Assembly (NCBI GenBank): GCA_963930645.1
Contig: OZ005662.1
Coordinates: 81,601,902 to 81,665,901 of the forward strand
Length of the DNA stretch: 64,000 nt
Source of the DNA: Salticus scenicus
Lineage: Eukaryota; Arthropoda; Arachnida; Araneae; Salticidae
Direction of reading: 5' to 3'
Shown: positions 12,440-25,184 of the stretch, one piece after another
Numbering within the stretch: the first letter of the stretch is position 1
How the letters are laid out: every line of letters begins with the position of its first letter
Translations under genes and position numbers: made by a program
Notes under the pieces: generated by a model
The model's input: only the letters and a program-made list of their open reading frames with translations
What the model was told of the DNA's origin: nothing
Database searches by the model: none

Positions 12440-12610
12440 ATCATAGTTGCCAACTTAGCACCTTTTAATGAAACTTTTTATGAATTTAATGAATACAAAA
12501 ATTTAATGAAACATTTATTTTATTTAATCAGTGAACCGTAACAGTTTTCACTTATAAAGAAAAGTAAAAAAAAAAAAAAAAAAAAAAAATCTGGAAGCTC
12601 AGTTGGCAAT
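12440..12610. mobile_element. MITE N remnant (unit 1)
   Basis: Starts TAGTTGCCAACTTAGCACC and ends near GCTCAGTTGGCAATAC. The unit 2 copy (19600-19745) keeps the CTTTCGGCTACCGGAAAA motif, which has decayed here. A related copy lies at 31088-31193 inside a piggyBac MITE. Confidence 0.5.
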
Positions 12611-13164
12611 ACTCTTAATACTTTTCCAATTTTTCCTTTTTCCACCTGTGGCGCTGCTCTAAACTAACTTTTTTTAAACTTTTTAATACGTAAAGATGTT
12701 TACATGCAGAAGCGATGAAACTTTAAAATTAGATGCTAGCTTGTCAGGTAATTTGCATAAGATTTTTTCCTACGGGATTTTAATTTCTTTTGGTTTTTAA
12801 AATAGGATTAAAAAAAAAAAAAAAAAAAAAGTAGAAATTTTCCCTTTAAATAATAAAAATTTCTAAAAGACCGTTGTAAAGATTCAAAAAAACTTTAAAC
12901 TGTTTTATTTTAAAAAAATATTTTTAATACATTATTTTCACCGCATTATTTTTCAATTGTAAATAAGCTACAGTTGAAACAGAATGTTAATGAAGCATGT
13001 GCATCTCCCACTAAATTCCCAGAAAAAGATGCATTAATAAATTGTTGTACATGCTATATAATTCTGTGTTTTGTTTCGATAATTGCACACTTATTGATGT
13101 AATTTTTATTTATTTATTTATTTATTTTTCCAAAAATTATTAATTTTTTGGCAAGATTTGTGCT

Positions 13165-14390
13165 TCTAAAATAATTAGAACGGATTTTCATAAAATTTTA
13201 CAAAACTTGCAGACAATTTACAAAACATGAGAGAATCATTATACTCAGGGCCCGACTTAGCTTAATTGGGGTCCGGGGCAAACACTTCTTTGGGGCCCCC
13301 TCTGCTTCACTACTTCAGTAATGAAAAACCGAACTTTATGGAGGTATTTAAAATTTTCACCTCACTATAGATCCATTTTATTTATGATTGGTAACTTTGT
13401 CATCTAGCTGCAAAAAATTCATATCCTTGCTGACATTAGGGTGGAATTCAACTAAATTTTCGCAATTACGATGGCTCAATTAAGCCGGATTTTACATTGT
13501 ACTAATATTTTGTTTAAAAAAGTTCATTAAAGAAGGAAGCGTAAAATAAACTTTCTATTTGGGGCCCCCTCTGATGTGGGGGCCCAGGGCAACTGCCCCG
13601 TAGGCCCCTGCCTTAATCAGGCTCTGATTATACTGAAGCATAAAATCCACACGTTTAATATTCGCTGAGATACGAGCATTTATCGTAAATATTTTTTTAC
13701 TGCGCATGTACGAAATATAGAAATTTTTTTATTGCATAGGTAGAAAGCTAGATATATTGGGCAACTTTAGTCAAAAGTTTGTCTGGATAAAGTAAAAATT
13801 AAGCAAATTACCCTGAAAAGAACGAGCTAGATATTAGGCATTTTCCAGCGTTTTTCGCATGCTGCGTAATTAATTTGAACATCATATTATTTCAATCACG
13901 TTGAAAACGCTCTTGTATGTCAAAATGTTTTATAGGCTTGTAACTCTAACATATTTTTATTTATTTACTCATATTTGTGAGTTCATAAAGCGTTTTTCAC
14001 AAAATTTAACTTTTGCAACATGGTTAAAATAATTGGATCATCAAATAAATTACGCGCCATGGGAAAAAACCCTTATGAAATTTCAACTCTGGAAAATACC
14101 CAAAATCTAGCTCGTTCTTTTGGCGACAATTTGTTTAATTTTTACTCTATTCAAATGAACTTTTGACAAAATTTGCCCAATATATCTAGCTTTCAACCTA
14201 TGCAATAAAAAAAATTTCTTTCTTTCGCGTATGCGCGGTCAAACAATATTTACTATAAGTGCTCAGATCTCAGCGAATGTTACATGTGTGAATTTTATGT
14301 TTCAAAATAATGTTTCTCTACATTGTTTTGTCTATTTTTCGTCAATTTTTGTAAAACTTTATAGAAATCCGTTCTAGTTACATAGGTGTC
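13165..14390. repeat. Large inverted repeat 2, unit 1
   Basis: The left arm (about 13165-13955, including a 381-bp hAT-like insertion) and right arm (about 13965-14390) are reverse complements. Shared landmarks are AGAACGGATTT, TTCGCTGAGAT, GCTAGATATATTGGGCAA and AACGAGCTAGAT with its complement. Unit 2 has the same structure at 20505-21335. Confidence 0.8.
13246..13626. mobile_element. hAT-like MITE, unit 1 only
   Basis: Ends CAGGGCCCGACTTA and (reading inward from the right) CAGAGCCTGATTAAGG, flanked by the perfect 8-bp duplication ATTATACT (13238-13245 and 13627-13634). Unit 2 carries the empty site near 20575 (CATCATACTGAATC). It is rich in GGGGCCCC blocks and related to the elements at 60940 and 63859. 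Confidence 0.9.
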
Positions 14391-15007
14391 AACTTGTACG
14401 GATTTTTAACACCGGTATTATGATTAATCGAAGAAAACTGCTAAAAAGATTAATAAAACTTTTTGTAAAAAAATTCTGGAAGCGAAAAAAGTTGGCGGTT
14501 ATGTAGTTACGAGAAGGAAAGTTGCCTAATAAATTAATAATTTTTGAAATTTTTTTTTATATTTGCCTAAATGATTGTGCAATTCTTGAAACAAGACATG
14601 CAAATGTTGTACATAGTATGGGAAACAATACGTTAAAGTTTCAAGTCATTTGTAGGTTTTTATAATACAGAGTGATCCAAAATATTTGCGTTTTTCTTTA
14701 ATTTGTGGTTGATTCTCTAATTGAACTTTGAACTAAATCGATAGTGGAAAATTATGTTTTATTATTATGTTTATTAATGTTTATTGTGAAGAAGTACGCT
14801 GATTTAATGTAAGGGGATATCGGTTTACAGATGGCGCTGCTATGCTGCAATTTTCTCCCTTTAAAGGGAGAAATATATTAAATTTTCTATTGTATATGAG
14901 AGCGCCAAACTTTATGGGCAAGATGGTTATTGAGAAAAAAAGTATGTTAAATCGACTTTTATGCATAAGGATCAATATATACTGATTTATCAATCTTAAA
15001 ACCAATG

Positions 15008-15189
15008 CAGAGCTGTCAAACAAATCCGGATGATTGTTAGTACCGCCTCTCATCCCACACCACTTTATTTTTAGAATAATCCTCTTCAAATATGTCTATG
15101 TTGAATGAAGACGAAAAGTACTTTAAAAAATGATTGGTGTGGAAAAAGGGTCGGTGCTAACAATCATCAGGATGAGTTTGGTAGCTCTG
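15008..15189. mobile_element. MITE E, copy 2 (unit 2)
   Basis: Same termini as the copy at 7673-7854. The flanks CCAATG and CTAATG preserve a 6-bp target duplication with one mismatch. Confidence 0.8.
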
Positions 15190-15206
15190 CTAATGGTATT
15201 CTAAAG

Positions 15207-15388
15207 CATAGCTGCCAATATTTTAATTTATTCTAGAGTACATTTAGCCCTGCCTTTATTTCGCACCATAAAAAAATTTCTGTAATACACAACTTCCCTC
15301 TCATAATAAAAAATACTTAACAAAATAAGTGGTGCGAAATAAAGGCGGGGCTAAAAGTACTGCGGAATAAAGTAAAATATTGACATCT
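15207..15388. mobile_element. MITE B, copy 2 (unit 2)
   Basis: Starts CATAGCTGCCAATATTTTAA. The right arm keeps GTGGTGCGAAATAAAGGCGG. Orthologous to 7872-8063. Confidence 0.75.
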
Positions 15389-15728
15389 AAAGTGGTAATG
15401 ACTGCTAATAAATTAATTCTTTTTAGTTCACACCAATTTCAATTATTAGTAATCATTTTTATATAAACATTTTCACACTGTTTTCCTATCCTGAGTGCGA
15501 AATTGGGTAGTTCCATTTCATAAGCGGATGATCAGTGTTATAGCAGATTTCCGCATAAATTAAAGTGTATGCATAGATATTTTCGTTCAATTTAATTTTA
15601 CTAGCGCTTCTGTCCAAATCGTCCCTGTACGAAACGAGCGAGTTTATTATACGTGCAGGTAGTAACGAAGAAGATGTGGACTGGGAGTTGGGTGGAGTTC
15701 TAACCCGTTACTGTTTATTACGACTAAC

Positions 15729-15955
15729 ACTTGTTATATATTATTATTTCGTTATATTACTATCGTTAACTTGTTGTATATTATTATTTCGTTATATTAC
15801 TATCGTTAACTTGTTGTATATTTTTACGCTTGTTATATTATTATTTAGTCATATTTTTATCTTTATCTTGTTATATATTATTACACTTGTTTTATTATTA
15901 TTTAGTCATATTTTGATCGTTATCTTGTCGCATAATATTACACTTGTTAACATTT
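15729..15955. repeat. AT tandem repeat (unit 2)
   Basis: A roughly 46-bp unit with TTATATTACTATCGTTAACT is repeated exactly once (about 15749-15830), followed by looser copies. The open frame 15676-15960 is a by-product of this tract. Confidence 0.6.
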
Positions 15956-15956
15956 C

Positions 15957-18527
15957 TTGAGACATGTTTTAAAGATAATTATTACTTCAATTTAAATATT
16001 TTTGGTTACTAATTATAATTGCTACTAGGCACTATTTTTTAAGCATTTTCATTTTTTTTTTTTCTTTGTGTTAAATCTTTGATCTCAGTTAATTAAAAAT
16101 TAAGTGCTTTAAATAAGCATATATCTCAAGTTTCCCTTCTAAATTACATTATTAAGATAAACATTTAACCCCAAATTCCTGTTTGCATTTCAATGTGTCT
16201 GCTACCTTATATATTGATCTTGGAATGTAATACCTTATTATTTAAAGTATTTCAAAACTCTGAATCAGTGTAAGTGGACGATTAATAAGAATTTAGGAAC
16301 ATTTTTAACTTATTATAATATAAACTAGTAAGCCAGGCTGCAGCTAGAAAAATTTTTTGGAGGGGATTGAAACTTCAGTATAGACTATCGAGTATTAAAA
16401 ATGATATATAACTCAAAATTTTCACAAATCTACAAAAATCCCCCTCCTTTCCCTGCCCTGCTACTTATATTAAAATTACCTGTGCGTATGAGAGTCAGTT
16501 TGTTTTGTCATATTTTTTTTATAGAAAGAGGGATTGAGATCACTTAAATTTTGTATACATGTGTATCATTACAAAATCTGATTGGGTATTTATTTTTATT
16601 TATTTATTTATTTATTTATTTTTTTTTTTTTTGAGGACTGATATTTCACAATCCAGCAAGTTTATTTCATCGATCTGTAATAAACGGTCTAATTATGTCT
16701 AAAACATTTGACCAAATTAGAAGCAATTACAAAAAAGTAATTCAAATTATTATACAATATTATGGAATGTAATAATAATGTATATATTAATAGATTCAAA
16801 CCAAATAAATTTACAAATATTTATTATAATTTTTTTTTTAAATAAATTTATGATTATGAATTGTATAAAGGACAGTACCATACCCAAGCAGTGTAGAAGG
16901 GAACACCTTCGAAATTCTATAGATTGTCGGAAATTATAGAGTTATTCTTCATTTTTAACACTCCTTATTATGTTTAAAATCTGAACCCTCTGAAATTTTT
17001 TTCTGGCTATGGCCTAGGTGAGAGAAGTAAATCTTGAATAGTTTAGTCCTGTCAATTTCACAAACATTCTTTTACATTCATTTTCACATGTAAATATATA
17101 TTGCCTCAAAACCATGATGTCATTTCTCACAAGTTTGTTAAAATCCTAAGATTCGATAAATTATAAATAATTTATCAAATCGTAATCTTTAATAATTTTA
17201 ATAAATTTAATCATTTTAAGATTTTATCAAATCTTAAAATGATGCCAATTTCACAATGTTTTTTCATATTCATTTTCTACATGTAAAAAATGTATTGTCT
17301 TTACCATGACATCACTTTCCACAGATTTTGGAAAACATAAAATAATTCAAAAGCAAAATTCAAAATCAAGTTTCATATACAAAGAAACTTTTTGTTTGTC
17401 TTCATAGCTGCCATGCTGTTTGGTAAAAGGCACGAACTAAGAATAGTGCTATTTCGGGACTAAACCATTCAAGATTTTTTTCTCTCAAATAGGCCACAGC
17501 CAGAAGAAAATTTCAGAGGAGGGTTCAGACTTTAGAACATAATAAGGAGTGTTAACAATGAAGAATAACTCTATAATTTTCGACAATCTATAGAATTTCG
17601 AAGCCCCCCCCCCTCCCCTTGGGTATGGCCTTGTCCTTTACACAATTCATAAAGAAAAATCTGTAATAATTAAAAAAAAAAAATTAATAAATATTTGTAA
17701 ATTTATTTGGTTTGAATCTATTAATATATACATTACAATTGTTACATTCCATAAATTTGTTATAATAATTTTAATTATTTATGGCAATTGCTTCTACTTT
17801 AGTTAAATGTTTTAGACATAATTAGACAGTTTATTACAGATCCATGACATAAACTTGCTAGATTGTGAAATATCAGTCCTCAAACGGAAAAACACCCAAT
17901 CAGATTTTGTAATGATACTAGTGTATACAAAATTTAGTTGATCTCAGTCCTCCCCTTCTATATAAAAATATGACAAAACAAACTGACTTGCATACACACA
18001 GGTAATTTTAATATAAGTAGAAAGGCTACAGCCAGGGAAAAGAGGGGGGTTTGAAGATTTGTGAAAAATTTGAGATATATATCATTTTTAATACTCAATA
18101 TTCTGTACTGAAGCTTCAATTCCCCCCCAAAAAAATTTCTAGCTCCAGCCTGGCCTACTAGTTTATATTGTAATAAGTTTAAAATGTTCCTAAATTCTCA
18201 TTAATCTGGTGTCCACTTACACTGATTCAGAGTTTTGAAATACCTATGCTTTAAATAATAAAGTATTACTTTCCAAGCAGACACATTGAAATGCAAACAG
18301 GAATTTCGGGTTAACTGTTTGTCTTAATAATGAAATTTTGAAAGGAAACTTGTGATATATGCTTATTTAAAGCACTTTTAGTTTTAATTAACTGAGATCA
18401 AAGATTTAACACAAAGAAAAAAAAAAAAAAATGAAAATATTAGAAAAATAGCGCTTAGTAACAATTATAATTAGTAACAAAAAATATTTTAAATGAATTA
18501 ATAATTATCTTTAAAATATATACTTAA
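15957..18527. repeat. Large inverted repeat 1, unit 2
   Basis: Left arm about 15957-17215 and right arm about 17235-18527. The left arm carries GGACGATT and the right arm ACACCAGATT, matching the same-side arms of unit 1. Confidence 0.85.
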
Positions 18528-19599
18528 GGGGGAAAAAAATGAAATTTCTGTATGCATATTCCCTATTTATTAAAAAAATTATTTTACATATTATATTAGA
18601 ATAAAATAAACTTACTGTATATACTTATATTTTAAAACACACGCGACATTTATTCATAAGTTTTTAAATATAAATATTATCAGGATCATTATTTGAAACG
18701 ATTATCCACAATATTTTATTAAAGTTTCGATAATAAATCAGTTAATCTTATAATTTTCTAAATATTTACGTAAGTAAAAACGTTTGTTGCTGTCAGAAAA
18801 AAAAAAATAAAAAAAAAATCGAAAGTGCAACAAACTATTACAAAGATTCAGAATTAAACAAGTTTTAGTTATATTATCAAAGCAAATTAAGCTATCTCTC
18901 TTAGCATAGGCAGCACGGATTAAAAATTCTTAATCCGCGAAATGCATACATGAACCGGATTTTCTCATTCCACAGTTTCCGAGCTCGCTGTAGAAGACAT
19001 GAAAATCAATCTATTATACACCCCCATGTGAAAATAATAGACTAGTCTCACGCATGCCCAAGGAGGCCTAATAGCATTCTTTCAACGAGAGCCAATTTGG
19101 GAAAGAAGCGCTAGTTTTAAATTTGGTGTAAAAAATGCCTTCTGAAAACCAAAGCGTGTGCTTAAGCAGCACAGTCTGTATGGTAATGTGTTCACCCAAT
19201 TGTTGGTTGTTTGACGTACAACGACGATCAAACGTCGTATATTCTTCGACCACATTTTATGGAAGTCTCCGCGCAAGCGCTAATTCAACGAGTCCACTGT
19301 TAAAATAGGGGTGACAGTCATCCGGCTCATAGAAAATAAATGATAACAGAGAGCGAATTATGGGGTGTTTTCCAAATCACAACCTGCTGGCCAAGCTGGC
19401 ATCCCTCCAACATTTTGGACGGGTTGTCGCAGGTAGTTTTAGGAAACGTGGCTGCACTGTATAAAAAATTTTTATATCATAGATTGCTTTGCCAGCTTAA
19501 GTTCGCATATAATTTTGGAAATCGAGCTTTTTATAATCTGTTACGCGACGTAAATATTGTGTTTGGCTAGATATTTTGATTTTGCTACTAATAATAATA

Positions 19600-19684
19600 G
19601 TTGCCAAGTTAGCACCTTTCGGCTACCGGAAAAATTTAATGAAACATTTATTTTATTTAATCAGTGAACCGTAATGGTTTTCAC

Positions 19685-19723
<39 letters not shown>

Positions 19724-19745
19724 TTCGTGGTGCTAAGTTGACAAT
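19600..19745. mobile_element. MITE N (unit 2)
   Basis: Begins TTGCCAAGTTAGCACCTTTC followed by GGCTACCGGAAAAA and ends GTGGTGCTAAGTTGACAA. The interior carries TTTATTTTATTTAAT, as does the related copy at 31088-31193. An AT microsatellite has expanded inside. Confidence 0.55.
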
Positions 19746-19978
19746 ACCCTTAATACTTTTCCAATTTTTCCTTTTTCCACCTGTGGCGCTGCTCTAAACT
19801 AACTTTTTTTAAACTTTTTAATACGTAAAGATGTTTATATGCAGAAGCGATGAAACTCCAAAATTAGATGCTATCATGTCAGGTAATTTGCATAAGATTT
19901 TTTCCTACGGGATTTTCATTTCTTTTGGTTTTTAAAATAGGATTAAGAAAAAAAAAAAAGTAGAAATTTTCCCTTTAA

Positions 19979-20200
19979 CCCTGTAACGAGCGCTGTCCTC
20001 GCTGCGAGGACGCATAATTTAAGATCCAGCTGTAAAAATTCATCCCGGAAATTTTTTAGCAAAAATTCACGTTTATAACATATCAGAAAAGGCCGGTTTT
20101 TTAAACCTTAAAAATTAAAATTTCTTTTAGTTTAATTTAGTTCATGAATTCCGGTGGTAGTATAATTTAAATGTTACAAATTGTCTTGCGCCGCAAAGGG
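19979..20200. mobile_element. piggyBac-like MITE D, unit 2 only
   Basis: Flanked by TTAA (19975-19978 and 20201-20204), with ends CCCTGTAACGAGCGC and GCGCCGCAAAGGG. Unit 1 has the intact empty site TTTCCCTTTAAATAATAAA near 12840, which proves TTAA duplication. A perfect hairpin GTCCTCGC...GCGAGGAC lies near the left end. Confidence 0.92.
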
Positions 20201-20504
20201 TTAAATAATAAAAATTTCTAAAAGACCCTTGTAAAGATGCAAAAGCTTTAAACTGTTTTATTTTAAAAAGATATTTTTAATACATATTTTTCACCGCATT
20301 ATTTTTCAATTGTAAATAATCTACAGTTGAAACAGAATATTAATTGAAGCACGTGCATCTCCCACTAAATTCCCAGAAGAAGATGCATTAATAAATTGTT
20401 GCACATACTATATCTTTCTGTGTTTTGTTTCGAGAAATGCACACTTATTGATGTAATTTTTTTTTCCAAAAATTATTAATTTTTTGGCAAGTTTTGTGCT
20501 TATA

Positions 20505-21335
20505 AAATAATTAGAACGGATTTTCATAAAATTTTACAAAACTTTCAGAAAAGTGACAAAACATGAGAGAACCATCATACTGAATCATAAAATCCACACG
20601 TTTAATATTCGCTGAGATACGAGCATTCATCGTAAATATTTTTTTTACCGCGCATGCACGAAATATAGAAAATTTTTCATTGCATAGGTAGAAAGCTAGA
20701 TATATTGGGCAACTTCAGTCAAACGTTTATTTCGGTAAAGTAAAAATTAAGCGAATTATCGTGAAAAGAACGAGCTAGATTTTAGGCATTTTCCGGCGTT
20801 TTTCCCATGCTGCGTAATTAATTTGAAGATCAATTTATTTCAGTCACGTTGGAAACGCTCTTGTTTGTCAAAAATTCTTTATAGGGTTCGAACTCTAACA
20901 TATTTTTATTTATTTACTCAGATTTGTGAGTTTATATGGGGTTTTACACAAAAATTAACTTTTGCGACATGGTTAAAATAATTGGATCATCAAATAAATT
21001 ACGCGGCATGGGAAAAATCCCTTATGTAATTTCAACTCTGGAAAATACCCAAAATCTAGCTCGTTCTTTTGCCGACAATTTGTTTATTTTTTACTCTATT
21101 CAGTTGAACTTTTGACAAAAGTTGCCCAATATATCTAGCTTACAACATATGCAATAAAAAATTTTCTTTCTTTCGCGTATGCGTGATCAAACAATAATTA
21201 CTATAAATGTTCATATCTTAGAGAATGTTACATGTGTGAATTTTATGTTTCAAAATAATGTTTCTCTACAATGTTTTGTCAATTTTTCGGCAAGTTTTGT
21301 AAAACTTTATGGAAATCCGTTCTTGTTACATAGGA
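20505..21335. repeat. Large inverted repeat 2, unit 2
   Basis: Same arms as in unit 1 without the hAT-like insertion, giving the original palindrome of about 830 bp. The frame at 21179-21430 reads through the right arm and is not a gene. Confidence 0.8.
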
Positions 21336-21706
21336 ATCAACTTGTACGGATTTTTAACACCGGTATTACGATTAATAGAAGAAAACTGCTAAAAAGATTA
21401 ATAAAACTTTTTGTAAAAAAATTCTTGTAGCGAAAAAAGTTGGCGGTTATGTAGTTATGAGAAGGAAACTTGCGCAATAAATTAAGAATTTTTGATTTTT
21501 TTTTTTTTTTTTATATTTGCCTAAATGATTGTGCAATTCTTGAAACAAGACACGCAAATGTTATACATAGTATGGGAAACAATATGTTAAAGTTTCAAGT
21601 CATTTGTAGGCTTTTATAATACAGAGTGATCCAAAATATTTGCGTTTTTCTTTAATTTGTGGTTGATTCTCTAATTGAACTTTGAACAAAATCGATAGTG
21701 GAAAAT

Positions 21707-22129
21707 GTGATTTTTTTAAGTGTTCTTTGCGTATCTGAAATTTCAGATCATTTCGTTAAGTAGTTTTTTTTTTTTTAATCGGAAAAAAAAAAAAAAAAGA
21801 AAAAAAAGAAAAAAAAGTAATTTCTAATAATTTGACCACCCACTGTTCAATAATTCTACATTTTTGTATCACGATACATTACTATGAAAATATAATAAAG
21901 ATTTTGGTATGAAGAAAATATTAGCAAAAAAAAGGTGAGAATTTTCCATCTATGAAAGTAATCGGAAAGTAGGCGGGGTGTACAACCCATGTTAGCTGCA
22001 GTTCTGCACTTCTTTTATTCTTTTTTTATTCTTTTGTTTGTTTGTTTAACTAGCATAATTACATGATTTTTTTTTTTTTTTTTTTTGCTTAATTTATCGT
22101 GCAAATTTACTATTAGAAATTCCGAAAAA

Positions 22130-22163
<34 letters not shown>

Positions 22164-22814
22164 TATAGACACACACTGATAGAAGTATCAGGGGGAAAAC
22201 ATAGCCTGTTCCACACTGCTGTATATTTTACATTTTTAATAAAGTGTTTCATCTCCCTCCTTTCCCCTCCCCCTACACACCACCACTTTTTTTTTTTTTT
22301 CTTAAAGCTCTGTCCAAAGCATTTATGTTTCATAGAGTGAGCATAAAATGCACATATTCTCGCCTGCAAAAATTTTAAGAATTTGAATTTGTGCTGTGGA
22401 TTGAGTTGGTAGTGCATCTAAAATTCGTGCGTTTTGTTTGGTGATTTGCTAATTAATAGGAAAAAAAAAATTGTTATTTCGTTTCGAGAAAATATCTTAA
22501 ACTTGCCGGCACATCACGACATATATATAAAGAAAAAAAAAAGTTTTGGTAATCTTCTATTGATCAGTTAATTTTATCTGGCACGTATAAAGGAGAAAAA
22601 AATTCAGTAATCTTCTATTAATAAGTTTATTTTATCCAGCGATTGAAAATGATAATAATAAATGTGTAAACGAATAGTAATAACTTTAATTCAAGTTTAT
22701 TAAAGTAAGCGATTAAATATTTATTATTTAAATAATATTTTGAAATTGAGAATACTTTCCCGCGAAAAGCAACTTGAGTTTTCTTTAATGCATGCAGCAT
22801 GCATATCTTTTGTG
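21707..22814. repeat. Family K copy 2 and simple repeats
   Basis: 21830-22420 is collinear with 430-1240 without the MITE A insertion. It holds an ATA trinucleotide tract (about 22130-22163) and poly-A/T runs near 21768-21820 and 22068-22086. The rest is unrecognised. Confidence 0.5.
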
Positions 22815-22998
22815 CATAGCTGCCAATATTTTAATTTATTCCGGAGTACTTTTAGCCCCGCCTTTATTTCGCACCACTTTATTTAAAGAAATATTTTCTT
22901 CAATACAATAAGAAAAAAATACTTTAAAAAAATAAGTAGTACGAAATAGAAGTGGGGCTAAAAGTACTCCGGAATAAATTAAAACATTGGCAGCTATG
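22815..22998. mobile_element. MITE B, copy 3 (best preserved)
   Basis: Ends CATAGCTGCCAATATTTTAA and the near-perfect complement, followed inward by TTTATTCCGGAGTACTTTTA and GCCCCGCCTTTATTTCGCAC. TTTTGTG is repeated at 22808-22814 and 23000-23006, a 7-bp target duplication with one extra A at the right end. Confidence 0.85.
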
Positions 22999-25184
22999 AT
23001 TTTGTGTTAAAACTTAAATATGATGCTCATCTTCTTATTTTTTTTCTCTCGAATTTTTAAATTTACGATTTAATATTTTGATTCATATGTAATATTTCTG
23101 GTTGTTATTAAGGTATGATACAATATAAAATATTATGTTCTCAAAATTGGTAATTCTGTTTTGCTATATTAAACCATTTATATGTTTCTTAAAAAATTAA
23201 AATTTGTTCTTATTTTATTTTGAATATTTAATTTACAGCTTATTACATATATGAATAAAGTATTAAAAATTTTCAGTACAATAAGAAATTATCATAAATA
23301 ATTTGCTCTTAAGAACGGCTGATTTTGGTTTAATCACTAAATGGTAACGTTTACAATGAAAATAAATTTTTCTTAAGATAAGTATTTTTAATTTACTTTT
23401 AAATGGTACATTTATAATAAGTATAAGTATGGTTCGTAAATTTGTTCGGTTTTGAAATATTTAATTTGAAAATGATCAACGGAATAAATAAATAAATAAG
23501 AGGTGAAATAAATAAATAATAATAGGTAAATAAATAAATATTGAAATTTTATTATTATTATTATTATGCTAATGTTCCGTTTTAGAGACCTTAAGCCTCG
23601 TTTCACTATCATAGAAGGTGATGCTCACGACTCTTGTTCATAAAAATTGCCAGTTATTAAATTTCAAGGCAGTAAATTATTTTCATTTACTGCCGTAAAA
23701 AATGTAGTAATGACTGATTTCATATATAGAAAATACGTATAGTATTCACAAATAAGTGTGCAGAAAAACTCTTCTTTTTTTATTTAAATAAATTAGAAAC
23801 ACACGTTCGCGTCATTCACACTCGCAGTCAGCCATGTTTATTTATCTAAAATTCAAATGGTGAGTATGAAATAACCTTTGATTGTGATTGGTCAATCCGA
23901 TTTCGGTAACATTTCGGTCGGTCTGGAAAGAATTTCCAGTCACATTTCCGAGAAGATGGTACTCGTGTATAAAATGCATATCGGAATGCCTTTGGTGGAA
24001 ACCGGCTTTTCCAATTGCGGAGTGTAAAAAAAATTCATTGAACGTTATATCATGTAACGATACAGTTTGAGTTTCTTTTATTAACTATGGGGTTCACATG
24101 ATTTTTTTTCATTTGTTTAAAACTGTATGGATGCTTGGTAATGCTTTTTACGGAAGTCGTATATTGTTCAAGAACTGTCATAAATTCGATGGTTTTGCTC
24201 CTCAATTTCCTATACAAAAGTGTTATTTATTAAATAAATGCAGAATTTTTTCATCTATCAGAAAGGCCTTTCTTTAAAACTTTCAAATGAAGTAGAGAGG
24301 TACTTATAGCTATCTCTCATGTGTTTGTCCATCTGTGTTTACCAAATTTACCAAAAACAACAAATAAACAGGAATGGAAAAGTTTCCCTCTTTCTTCCAC
24401 TTTCTCCATTTGTATTTCCGAATTTTCATTATATTTTTACATTTACTATTGCAACTTCACACATTAAAATTTTTATAAGAAAATATTGGGGGGGGGGGAG
24501 GGGGCGAAACTTTTCCATCCCTGAATAAATTTAGAAATTAGTGTATATTGAAACTGATGTCCGATATTCAAATTCCCTCTGGCATGCTTGTTATTGAAAC
24601 ATAGGTATCGAATTGTATCGTTTTTAACACCACTATATCATAATGAAAAATTTCATTTATTTAATCGCAGAAAATAATTAAAATAACTTTTTAAAGTTTC
24701 TATTAAAAATCTCCTGTAGCAAAAACATCGTTTAGGTTTGCAGTTATATACATCGTAAGAATTTAGAATTTAGCACATCGTAAGGATTCAAAATTGCATA
24801 CGAACCCATGTCCCCAAATTCAGTTTTAACCCATTAAGAGCCAATTGTTTTGGGCATTTTTGAACTTATACAGGCGGTACAAAGGTAGATCTATAAACTT
24901 TAAGAAGATGTATCTAACAGCCAGATGAAATGAATAATAAATCGAAAAGCATGAACGGAAATAAATTTACCCTTTAAGAGGCGGACGTATTCTACTGTAT
25001 TTTAACACTTATTAACATGTATGATTTTTATCAACAACTGTTTAGTCTATTGTTTTGGTTATTTGTATCTCCTCCTACATTATTAACTTTTAGATATTTT
25101 ACGATCCAACATTTCTCAAAATCATACGCAATATTCTTTCTTATTAATACATTTAGTGCTTTAAATAAACCAACTGAAGACAGC
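22999..25184. other. Gene-poor AT-rich stretch
   Basis: Simple repeats lie at about 23482-23540 (AAATA-type) and 23548-23566 (ATT)n, with a G-run at 24488-24499. The segment 24600-24770 is a diverged copy of 14385-14520 (CATAGGT...TTTTTAACACC). TTAACCC near 24832 looks like a decayed piggyBac MITE end. The 60-residue frame at 23888-24070 has no recognisable domain. Confidence 0.4.

Larger units (their letters stand above)
11068..13164. other. Non-palindromic part of unit 1
   Basis: Apart from the hAT-like MITE at 11760-12044 and the MITE N remnant at 12440-12610, this is sequence found only in the two tandem units (partner about 18528-20504). A GC-richer patch at about 12125-12280 is conserved between units, including CAACCTGCTGGCCAAGC. 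Short frames there (12168-12416 and 19340-19570) partly agree between units, but DNA identity alone would give that. No gene is called. Confidence 0.45.
7443..14752. repeat. Tandem duplication, unit 1
   Basis: This 7.3 kb unit aligns collinearly with 14778-21706, starting at TGTTTATTGTGAAGAAG and ending at GATAGTGGAAAAT. It contains MITEs E and B, a short AT tandem tract, inverted repeat 1 (8534-11067), a non-repetitive stretch and inverted repeat 2 (13165-14390). Two hAT-like MITEs are present only in this unit. Neither end shows terminal inverted repeats, so it looks like a segmental duplication and not a single transposon. Confidence 0.85.
18528..20504. other. Non-palindromic part of unit 2
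   Basis: Partner of 11068-13164. Apart from the MITE N copy (19600-19745), an AT microsatellite (about 19689-19718) and the piggyBac MITE at 19979-20200, no gene or known repeat is recognised. Confidence 0.45.
14778..21706. repeat. Tandem duplication, unit 2
   Basis: Collinear copy of 7443-14752, separated from it by only 25 bp. It keeps the same E and B MITEs, inverted repeat 1 (15957-18527) and inverted repeat 2 (20505-21335). It lacks both unit 1 hAT-like MITEs and has its own piggyBac-like MITE at 19979-20200. By eye the units are clearly alike over nearly their whole length, with many small indels. An exact identity needs an alignment. Confidence 0.85.

Noticed and set aside
24831..25010. 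Possible piggyBac-like MITE starting TTAACCCATTAAGAGCC
   Set aside because: No convincing complementary right end or second TTAA was found, so it is mentioned only as a possible remnant.
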